Source: Micromussa lordhowensis
Lineage: Eukaryota > Cnidaria > Anthozoa > Scleractinia > Lobophylliidae
NCBI GenBank assembly: GCA_964020085.1
Contig: OZ026607.1
Location: 19,884,606-19,948,605, forward strand
DNA length: 64,000 bases
Direction: 5' to 3'
This document shows positions 12,601-24,600 of the stretch, piece after piece; the first letter of the stretch is position 1, and each line of letters starts with the position of its first letter. The notes under the pieces were generated by a model that saw only the letters and a list, made by a program, of their open reading frames with translations, had not been told where the DNA came from and searched no databases. Position numbers and translations under genes: made by a program.

Positions 12601-15600
12601 CCAAAAGATGAAGTAAGTTGTACAAATTCTGTTGTAAACTGGTCTCTCTATGTCTTTATACATACATTATTAGTCAGTTTAATTTTTTTCCCACAACTCT
12701 GAAAGCTTCCTCTTCTTCTTTAGTCTTCTTAGTTTCTTTAGGAACACAAGTTCCCCTTTATTCAACACCCAACGTGGAGGTAGGTTGCTGTTGGGGTTTT
12801 TTCTTCCCCATAGATAGTTCCTGCCAAGGCTAATGGGTGGTCATCTATCTGTGTTTAGAATCAAAGTTCAGGCTACGAGTGAAAGCTTGTAAGCTTAAAA
12901 TAAACATTAATTCATTAATATTTTTTACCACATGTAAAGGGAAAAACCACTGTAACTGGCGATAATTTGATGGATGATAGCCTTATGATGGCTGCCATGG
13001 ATGTTGACAGTGATGATGAACAGCTCATTGTTGGAAAGAAAAAACAAAGAAACAAGTCCAATGCCTGGATCGACGAGGAGGCTGAGGATGACGATGACGA
13101 TGAGTTCAAAGGTGAGTAAAGTCTGAGAGGAGGAAACTTCGGATACAACAACAATAACAATCTTTATTTGTACTCTCCCTTGCCTTATAGTACTCTTATG
13201 GCTGGCTCGAATAAGTACTTAATCAGCAATCTTGTAATGCCCTCGTCCACAAAAAAAAACCTATTAAATAATAAATACTAAACATTGTTAACATGTTCTC
13301 AAAGAGCTTTTTTAAGTTGTGTAAATTTTCTTATTTGCCCTTAGATATCCGAAAACTTAAGGCAGCCTTAGCAGCTCCATTAGACTTTGGTGACAATGAT
13401 GGTGATAATGCTAGTGAAGTTTCAGCACCGCAGGCTCCTGTAAAGGTAACTATACGTTAAGACAGGAAAATCATTGTAGTAATGAAGAGATGAATTGTTC
13501 TTGTATAGGGTTATTTTTGTTAACATCTGGAGAGTTTAATCAAACCATGAATGTCAACAAACAAATAGTTTGATGAGCAGAACAAATAGCTGTGTACGTG
13601 CATTATAAATCTTTGTACATTTCTTAGCCGTCCCCTGCAAAACAACAATGTGAAATGATGAAGGTCTAGGTATTTTGGAGCATGCGAATGATGGCGGCTA
13701 ATTTTTCTTTTTTTTTTTTTTCATTTGGAATTGAATGTTGGCATTAGATATTTAGCTTGAGCAAGGTCTGAGGTCAATACGTACACTGAGCAGATCTAGA
13801 CCATTGCAAAATTTGAAAGGTAAAATAAAAATTCATATTTTACTACGCATTGTCCTTAGGGTTGCTGTCGCCATTGCTTAAGCTCTCTATTGACATTCTG
13901 TATTTTCTTTGTTACATAAATTTACACAAACTTATAGATATTTTAAATTAACATTGAACTCACAGTTTACTTTAAATTTACAGACTTCTATGGCTGTTTG
14001 AAAGAATCTTCATGCAGTTAACATATCAAGGCTGTGCTCTAAGCAAAATTGCAAGGTGCCCAAGGCTTCTTATGTAGGAAATCTTGGATGCCCAGCTCTA
14101 ACAAGCTTTCATAAGAATGAAGTTAAGGCAGGGGTAAACATGAATAGGCGTGAAATTTGAAGTGATATAGAAGAGGAAATTGTCAGGATTGAGATGGGTT
14201 GGAAACACTACCAGACAGTTGACCCCCGTAAAAGAGAGCCTCAGGTTGCTGCTAGGGGACTGTTTGGTATCCGTCTACTAATTCTTCACTTCAAATTTCA
14301 ATTTTCCAAATCCATCAAATCTTCAACATTTCATATTTTCCTCAATTTAACCTATCCTTTGAGAAAAAATATCTCTTTCCCAAAAAGCCCAAATATCACC
14401 CAAACATTTACACAAAACTGCCAAACAGTGGTTAATGAGATAAGCAGAGAGATTTAGTGTTGCTTGAAACGTGACCGAGATATTGGCAGAAAGGCTGTGT
14501 TAAGCGACCTCAAAACAGCCTTCACGTTTACCCCCGCCTTAAACAAGTCGCCCAAAGACAAAACTTGGAAACCTGAGGCACCCAGGCGCTGTTAGACCAC
14601 AGCCGTGCATGTAATGTTTCAGTGGCTAAATTTCTTAAGGGGAGGTGCATAATAATTACAAATAACAAACATTGCCGTGTGCAGGAATAGCCTTAATAAA
14701 TAGATGTATGGTACTTGCAGGTATTACAGAGGTGAACTTTGAAATAAAATTCTTTAACGATGAGTTCAAAAAAACATGATGTAGTAAAGTCTGCACCAAA
14801 TTGAGCTACACACTGACAAGACTTTGTATATGCACTGCTGCAGATAAGGAAGCTGGTCTTGTATAAAAACCCAATGAGTTTGGCTACCTGCACTGACCAG
14901 TTGACAGAGAACTGCTGAATGCTGAATTAGTGATGTGTAAATCTATTGTCTTTGACACCCCCGGCACCTTGCCTTAAAGTTTATGACTTATCTACAACCC
15001 TAATATGAAAGGGTGTGGTCAGTTTCTAGAGAGGTTTGCATTTGTGCCATAGTCTGTCTGATTTTGGTCATTCCTGTTTAGTGTCTGCATTTTTGTTGGA
15101 ATTGTAATAACTACAGTCAAATCTCCTAACAGCCTCCTCTCTATTGTGGCAACATATTTTCATCCCAGTTGCCCTTATTGTAACCTCCCAACAATGGCCA
15201 TGTCTCCACAATGGCCAGTAAACTCTGTCCCCAGGGTGGTCGCTGAAGAGATGTTCCACTGTGTTTTGTCAGACACTAGGTAATACTGCACATTCATGCC
15301 AAGCATATTAGAGTTCATCAGTTCCGTCTGATGTCAAAAGCTTGTGATCCAACACTGCCAGGAAGCATGGAATGCAGAAATTACATTTTAAGCCTTGTGT
15401 TGAGTTTGATCCTATTTATCTGAGCACTTTGCCTAACAAAATCATAAACCTTCTACACTGGGCCACTTGGTATAAGAATGAAATCACATTCACTGATTTT
15501 ATTTGTTATCGCTCTTTCAACTACAGGAAGTGATCCACACTCCCTTTGTACCAGTCCTCCAGTCTGCATTCCAGCCTGGTTCAACCCCAGTCCATCTTAT

Positions 15601-18600
15601 GCACAGGTTCATGGTATGTTCATAATTTTGCCTATAATAAGATTCTTACGAGGGTAGTACAAATTGTGCAACTTATACAAGGTAATAAACAGCATCATAT
15701 GAAAGATCTGCTCAGTGGTTTCCATTTGAATAGTCACACACTAGGGTTTCATTCACAGACTCAAAAATTAGAACCACCTTGTGCAGCATGATAAACAGTA
15801 CCACATGAAAGTACTGCTCAATAACTTTCATTCATTGTAATAGTACTGCTTGATAGATTGTTCATCCTATAGCTATTCCCTTGCTAGCATTCAGTGAATA
15901 CAGTAAGTAAAGAACAGACTGATAAATTATCTTTTTCAGGTTTGGAATTCAGTTGGCATTGTGCGATGTCATACAGAAGATGAGATATCGTCAATAGAAG
16001 TCGAATTCCACAACACAAGCACTCACCACCCTCTCCATTTGACAAATCATATGAATCACACAATGGCAGCGTTGTCGTCTACGGCACTGTTGTTAGCTGG
16101 GGAAGCTCAAGAAGATTCGCCAAGGTGTTAAGCTTATATCCCTACCAAATACCAAGTGTTGCCTTAAAATGCCGTTAAGTCATGATAAAAGACAACTGCC
16201 AATGAAAATGAGCCCTCCAGATCATGTGTGTTTAAGACATCTGCAGTCAAGTGTCAATCAATACCCTCTAACAACCCTTGATTGATACTCCAGCGACAGC
16301 TCGAGTGACACTCGCTCAACACTAGATTTAAACCGGATTGACATCTCGATCGTCACTGGATCGATAGTCAGTCAATAGTTAGTAGAGTGTCTACAGACTG
16401 ATATTATTGATCAACACTCTATGGCATATCTGTGAAAATTAATGGACTCTTGACCAACTGTTGACCAAGACGTCCGTCTATGTGTTGATCGAGGGTCAGT
16501 CGAGGGTACCGATTGACACTTGACCACGGATACCTTTAATGAACATGATCTAGCCCTCTTAAAGGGGTTTAAATAAGGTTTTTCTAACTCTTGAGTATCA
16601 GGATATGACATCCAGGCAGAAGATAAGCAAGTCACATAAAAATAGCTTGAGACAGCACCAGTGCTATATAAAATTAATCTTGATGAAACAGCTGGGCAAA
16701 GTACTTTTCCACTTGCCTGGCCCTTAATGAAACCCCGGAGCCTCCTGAAAATGTCATTCCAAAGAGTCCTTCCATGCACCCAACTTTTTCACATGCACAT
16801 TGCTTCCTAATAATTTTCTATAAAAGTCTAACATTTTTTAACACAAAATTGCTTCTGATAATAGGTTCATCCACCCTCCTTCCTCACTGAGAATTTGGTT
16901 GAGACTAAATGGAAGAAAAATTAAAATTGAGATCTACCAGTCCAAGTAAACAAAGCAACAGCTCTGCAATATTTATTTTCTGTTGAGATTTGCCACATAC
17001 CTCCTAGCTTCCATCTTTATCACATTATTTAAAGTTTGCAAACATAACAGTTTACCGGTGATCATGCCGATATAGAAAGTTTTTTTTTATGATAACTGCA
17101 GAAATTCTCACGTGCTCATTGGCTAAATTTCATTGTCAATAAGCGGACAGACACACAAATTTACAATTTATGCGATGCATCAACGAGCGAGAGCGGCAAT
17201 TTAACAATTTGTTATTATAAAAAACAAATTGACATCATTTTTTCATGTCTGTCCTGTTATTGGCAATTAATTTGGTCATAACATTGTCAAAGCAGTCTGC
17301 AGATCTGCTCAGTCATCGCCTCGTGGATCCACAGCTACGTTGACAATGTTATGACAAAATTCATGATCAATAACAGGACAGACGTACGAAAAACTGACGT
17401 CAATTTGTTAAACTGACATCTGGAAAAAGTTCCCATCTTCTGCAAAAAAATTTGTCAAACAATCGTCCCTCCCCTCCCCAACTCCAAAGCCACCCATACC
17501 AGTGATGCAAGGCCTTTAAAACTAAAATGGTGCACCATAATAATAATAATAATAATAATGAAGTACTTATATAGCGCTATTTACATGAGAATGATCAGTA
17601 GCGCTTTACAATAATTCACTTAAAAGAACCTCATCAATTTATACAAAGGTACATTTATTCACCGTGAGTGAGTTTCACAGTGGATAGTTGGAAGTTTGTG
17701 TAATATGATGTTCTTTGTAGATTGCAAAATAAATATTTGTCTACAACGATTAATCTCTCAACAGTAAGCTGGTTTGTGTCCATTTTGGAAGCTGGGACAA
17801 CTCTAAAGAATGGACTATCACCATGCCAGAGGGAGAATCAATCCAAGTGAGTGGAATTTTGAATACACCATAAACTGGCACTTGTAAGCTCTCCACTTAT
17901 AAGCACTCCAGCATTATAGATCTAACTGGTAAATGAGCACAAAAGCTCTTTGAAGCAAAATGAAACACTTACCTGAAATTACATAACTTGATTGTCCAGG
18001 GGAATGGCATACCCTTCTAGCTGACTTGTGCTAAACATTTACAGTGAATTGCTGGCCTGTTATGCTTCAAAACTCAGAAACAATCTCTCATATGTTTCAA
18101 TCCATTAGGCAGTGGCAACTGGCAGTTCATTCGTTGCCGTAGCAACTGACAAGCGGTTCCTGCGAGTGTTTTCCATAGGTGGAGTTCAGCGTGACATTCT
18201 TAGTCTTCCTGGTCCTGTTGTATGCATGTCAGGACACAGTGACCAGCTGATGGTGGTGTTTCACATTAACAACCCTCTCCCTGGTGAACAAGCCCTAGCT
18301 CTTAAATTACTGGACCTGAAATGCAACAAGGAACTTATTGCAGAAGAAAGGGTATTATTAAGTGAGAAGACAACATTGTCATGGTTGGGGTAAGGTTTGA
18401 ATAATTAGTTATTAAAGAATATTATTATTATAATTATAATTAATTTTTAGCAAGTGGGTTAAAAGTTGACCTAATGGTTTGTGCATTTTACTTATAACAT
18501 TGTCGTTAGTTATAAGCTTAACTGTTAATTTATTGCTTTACTTGAATTGGGAGATTTGTCAACTTCATGTTTAATACTTGTAACATTAGATCAAGTGGTC

Positions 18601-21600
18601 TGAGTTAAAATGCTGTCCAGGGTTCAGTTCTGTTCTTGGACAACATGCTAACTCTCATAGTGCCTCTCCCTGCCCCGGAGTTTAATAGGCTCCTGAATGT
18701 GACTTTACCGTACATTTACCCTACCAGGTAATTGAGAATTTCCACTGTTTGGCCATTACCCTTATGAATTCCGAAACAGATTGGAGAAGGTTATGAATTT
18801 TAGCCAAAAATATTGTATTGTTTTTGATTTCTTGATTTCTTATTTTCTGTTTTGCTTTGAAGGTTTTCTGAAGAAGGCACTCCTGTCAGTGTTGACTCAG
18901 CTGGAGTTGTGAGGTTACTGTCACGTTCCTTTGGGACCGCATGGTCTCCTGTTTGTATCACAAAGAGCAATGTAAGTGTTATTGTTGTTGTTGTTCTAAG
19001 TTTACATGTGAAGGCATGGCGATCCAACAGTGAAGTGGACTCCATTTCTCCTTTCTTCCTGCCTTCCTCCATCCCTGCCACCTTGTCTCCTTGTCTCCTC
19101 CTACCTTCCTTCCTTCGTTCCTTCCTTCCTCCCACCCTCCATTGATCAATCTATCTGTTTGTTGTTCCTTATTGTTGTCTTTCCCTATATACTTCCATAC
19201 TTTCTTACATTTGATTAGTTATAATTAGCTATGCATGTATTTCTGTATGTATTTATTAATTTTTTTTTTTCAGATGAAAAACAAGTCAGACAATTACTGG
19301 ATTGTTGGCTTAGATGAGAAAAGCCAACAAATCAGGTAAGAGACCTTGATAAGTACACTCTACAAACTTTTTTTAATGTAAATTTTAAGATAATTTACAG
19401 GTATCAATGTGTCATTGATACACGTACCTGCATATATCATAAAATTAGCAAACATCTCCTGAACTGTGCAGTCTCATTTAATGCAAAACTTCAGATTAAA
19501 ATAAATCCAATTAAACCTCTGTTCAAGAGTAAATAATGTTCTCTGAGTGTTGTGTCGTGATAAAAAAAACCTATCACTACCTGTAAATTTGTTGTCTTGA
19601 AACTTGAAAATCAGTTATTGTAAATAAATATAATTTGTCTTATTGACTTCTGTGTTTAGGTGTATCTACTGCAAGGGTTCGACCTACCCACCTACCTTAC
19701 CGCGCCCTGTTCTTGTTCTACTTCCATTACAACTTCCATTCTGTGAAATGACCACAGAAAAAGGGCAACTAGAGGTACAATAAATTATATTTCATGTCTT
19801 ATTTATCTAATTTTATAACATAGATGGGACCCTGTGCATGCTCTGATTGGTCAGAAACCCATGTTTTATCAGAGTATAAAACATAGAAAAAGCGTGTTTT
19901 ATTGTTTTGTGTGCGTAAGATTTATATCATAAAGCAAATGAAGAAGCCTAAACCGGGTATTACACTGTGATAAAAGACTCTGAACACTTGAGAACACTCG
20001 ATAAATGTAGAAGGCACTCACCTGTGACTCGTGTTTTCTACATTTCCCTTATGTTCAAATGCCTGTTGTGTTTTATCACAGTGTAATACACTGCTTAGGC
20101 TTCTTTATGTGTTAAATTAGTTGACTTGATTACTCCTGACTAATTTATATTGATTTAGTTTCAATATTATTCACTTGTCCATTATAGTACATCATATGAG
20201 TACATTATAGTTTAAGCTATCTGCTTATTTGTATATAACGGCAAGAGATCTCAGCAAGCTCTATTGAAAATGCAAAAGATTTATTACCTTACTATTATTG
20301 TTGCTAATGTCAGGAAGCATATGTTCGATCAAAGCTTATGCTTGGCGGAGCTAGTGAAGATGAAAGAGATGCTTTGAGTCAGGCCAAGACAACACAGATA
20401 CATGGCATCATGAAGTTATTTGCAGTAAGTTTGTGATGTACTTTTCAGCATCTAAATCAATTTAAGAGAGGCAAAAGTAGCTTAATTATTAGGTGTTGCT
20501 TACTTACTAAATCCTCTTTGTGCGTGTCTGCACACAAGGCCGTTAGCAGTGAATGCCATTGTTGCTTGTCCTTCGCTAGTTTTACCACCTCTCCCCAGCT
20601 CCACCCTTTCTCTTTCATCTCCCATTCAACTGATCGCCTCCATTCTTGTTGTGTCTTCTGCGCTTTCTTTTACCATCTGGGGTCTAACACATAGCCACCT
20701 GCAGGATGACTGTCAAGAGCATTCTACAAATATGTCCAATCCATCTACACCTGTGTTGTTTTACTTCAAGGGAAACAGGTCATACACAGGTCGTCCTTTC
20801 GTAGTTCATAGTTCGAGATCTTGTTTGGCCAGTAGATCCCCAGTACCCTACTAAGGCACTTATTTTGAAAGACTTCTATCTTCTGATACGCTCATATGCT
20901 CTTAGTTACTCTCCAGGATCCTTCCTCATAGAGTAGCACACTCGGGACATTGCTTTTGAAGATATGAACCTTTGTTTTAAGACTATTACTTCTGCTTTTC
21001 CGAATAATTATTTTCATTGATTTGACTTGCTTTGTTGATTCTTATCTTAACATCTATTTCTGAGTCCCCATCTATTGTCACTTTGTTCCAAGATACGTGA
21101 ACTCTGATTCCTCTTCAATGTCTGTGCCATTTGTTGTAATTGGCTCTGCTGTTGAGCAGTGTGTTCGTAGTGACTTCATTTTAGTGGAGTTCACTCTAAG
21201 CCTAATTGACTGGCCGCATTTCTAGCAAGATCTTCGCTTTTGCGTTGGATGTCATTAAGACGATGTGACAACAGCACAACACCATCGGTAAAATCAAGGT
21301 TTTCTAATGTCTCTGTAAAAGTCAACTTAATCCCTTTTTTGGTTTTCCTTGCATTGTTTCCTTCATATGCCAGTGTATGCTAAGAGTATACAACCTTGGT
21401 TTACTCCTGTATTAACTTCAAATTCTTCTGACAAGCAATGTCCGCAGATGACCTTGGATTTTAAATCACTGTACAATAGTTTGATTAAGCTCACAATCTT
21501 AGTTGAAATTCCATAGTATCTTAATATAGCCCATAAGGATTCTTGATGTACACTGTCAAATGCCTTTTCGAAGTCTATAAAGTTTGCAGATACCAATGTG

Positions 21601-24600
21601 TTCCATTCATGGCATTGCTCCAGGATCTGCTTTGAAGTAAAGATTTGATCGCTGCAAGATTTACCTTTTCTAAAGCTTGTTTGTTCTCTGTGCAACGATG
21701 GATCCATCCATGTTAATCTCTGATTTATATTTTTTCTGAAATGTAGCTGGCATGCAAGAGTGACCGAGAGTTCCGTGCAGTTGAACTGTGTGAGTTGCTA
21801 CCAGATGCTCATTCTGTAAGTGATTACTAAAATTATTTAAATTATTTAAATAATTTAAATAATTTAATAATCTAATTCAATAACCAAATTAATTTACTGA
21901 TAGTTTAATTTAATTTAATTTAATTTAATTTAAATATCTTTCTTGAATATCTTTGTGTTTCTACAAGAGTACAGATACAGTGATGAACTCTTGCAGGGAG
22001 ACGACAGACCCTAACTTAACAAAAACCTCAACTCTTTTTATAGGTGAGCTTGGCAATAAAATATGCCGCACGCAGTCGACGAATGAACTTGGCCAATCGT
22101 CTTGACGACCTGGCACGCAGAAAGGCAGAACTCGAGGAAGAGGAGGAGCAGGAAGATGATTTCCAGCAAGACAACCGGCCTGTCAGGGGTAGGGAGGTAA
22201 TCACATCAAGGAGGCATGGTCACCATCCTCAAACTGTGTCGAGACAAGTGGAACAGGTAGATGAGGACAAGGAGGATGATGAAATAGAAGAAAATGGAGT
22301 AGATGATGAAATGGAAGAGGGTGATGATGATCAACAGATTTCAAGTCGACAAGGTACTAGAAATGACTGAGTGACTGACTGACACACAGACTGACAGACT
22401 GGCTGACTGACTGGCCAGCTGGCAGACAGACTGTTTGACCCAGAATGACTGACTGACCGACTGACTGGCTGACTGACTAACTGTCAGACAGACTGACTGG
22501 CTGGCAGACAGACAAACAGACTGACTGACTGACTGACAGAATGACTGACTGGCTGGTTGACAGACAGACAGACAAATTGACTGACTGACTGACTGACTGA
22601 CTGGCTGAAAGACAGACAGACTGACTGGTTGACAGAGAGACTGACAGACAGACAGATTAACTGACTGAATAGAGGGGGTGAGCTTCTAAAGAAACTGTGG
22701 TGCTGCATCTGTGGGAAGTATAACAAGATAATTTACTGAATGACTGACTGACCGATGCTGAGCAACAGCATGTGCTCTGGCAATAATTTGAGAAGCCACT
22801 AGACAGTACTGTTGAACCACTGTGTATGGACAGCTCTCGTCAGTCCTGGGCAAATAACTCCCATAAGTGGGCACATTCTAGTCTTGATCCCCGGTACAAA
22901 CGGCAACTGTAAATTTTACGTCCCATACATGTGTATATAATTGGGAGGTGCAGTGGCCTACTGGTTAGTGCACTGGACTTCAGATTGGGCAGTCTGGGCT
23001 CTAGCCCTGACCAGGGACATTGTGTTGTGTCCTTTGGCAAGACACTTTACTCTCACGGTGCCTCTCTCCACCCAGGTATATAAATGGGTGCTGGCAAATT
23101 CAATGCTGGGGGTAACCCTGCAATGAGCTAGCATCCCATCCAGGGCCTGGATGGGTGCTAGGAACTCCCATTCTATAAAATCTATTTAAAGACGTGGTAT
23201 AGCAGGTAAGGTAAGTGACCTTCCATGTCCGAGAAAAGCTTTCAGTTGGTATTTCTTATTTTTTCCTGTCAGAGTTTTCTGTCAGTCCTAATACATGTGG
23301 GTATGGCATTATTTGCAAGGCGATGTGTTAAACAATATAAATTTTCATTTTGCCTGTTTGTAACACTTTTCATGTTGCAGAAAGGAAGGGCCTTGCAAGA
23401 CTAGACAGTCGGGATTTTGGTTCTTTCCAGCCAAAATTGATTTCTGCCTCAAAACTCAAACCACCTCCCTCGCCTTCTCCAAGTTTAAGTTCAAGCCAAG
23501 GTCGTTCCAATCCATTCAGAGTGGGTAGCCCTGGAAGAAAGGCCTCTGGAGTACAGGGAAAGAGTTTTTTTGACAGCGTAGAAGAGGAAAAGAAAGCTCT
23601 TCTTCTCAGAAAAAGCAAGATATGTGAGTTTATGTTTGCATAGTGCTTGACTACTAAATGTTTGTTAATCATGCTCTGTCCGCTCTATGCCAGAGATAAT
23701 GTGAAAACGGAACAATCACCGGTCATTTTGAATTTGTGTTTGAGGAAAACCCAGGCATGGAAATCACATGCTTAGTGTGGAAAGGGGTTCAGTTTGCTAT
23801 CATTTTACCCTGCAAGATTCTTCTGTAACAAGTCCTTGAAATGTTTTGTCCAAAAGGGCAAGCATGATTTTACAGGTGACAAGACAGGGGATCAACAGAT
23901 GACAGACAAAAGAGTGATTTTGATACATGTCAATTGAAGATGTGATTTGGAAGAGAGCGTGACATGTGTGATTTGACATGTACAATTCAAAATGTGCATT
24001 TTGACATGTGTGGTTTGACAAAGTGACGTAGTGCCAATGTGTATGCAACTAGCAAATGTGATGCTACGAGAGACAAGCTCGCTTTGTCCAACAACTCGTC
24101 TCTCACAGGTGCTACAGCACAGGCTATGTAACTACATACATGTATGTTAAGCTAAGTTCTGATCAATGAGTAACCCAGTTTTTTAGTTTTAATTGAAAAT
24201 GCGTGGTTATTCTTTTTATTATTATTTTTCCAGCTCCAGAGTCTAAGCCAGCCCAGAAAAAGAAAAAGGGGAAACAAACCACTTTGTTGAAATCACCCGC
24301 AGAAAAGGAAAAACTAGCAAATGATAAAACAATACCTACAGAGAAGAAAGCTCCAGCTGCTAAGAAGTAAGTTACTAATCACTCAATTGATCAGTCAATT
24401 CAGTCAGTCGCCCACCTACCGACATGAACAGTTACTGTCAGGTTATTGCCAACAGTATATTCTACTATGGGGAAAATACAAATTACGAATGTTCAAGTTA
24501 TGGTTTAAGGTTTAACTTTATTGAACACTCCTGAACAGGATTTTTCAGTGAACAGTACAATAAATGAATACAATAAGAAAATATATATGTACAGTAAAAT

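Noticed and set aside
12742..12779. Possible extra WDHD1 exon with good AG and GTAGGT borders
   Set aside because: 38 nt would put the next exon out of frame, giving a stop within five codons, while direct joining of 12571-12612 to 12940-13111 is in frame.
22362..22660. CRISPR-like or protein-coding repeat array
   Set aside because: Pure 4-bp microsatellite words with no constant repeat-spacer pattern; peptides from it are low-complexity artefacts.
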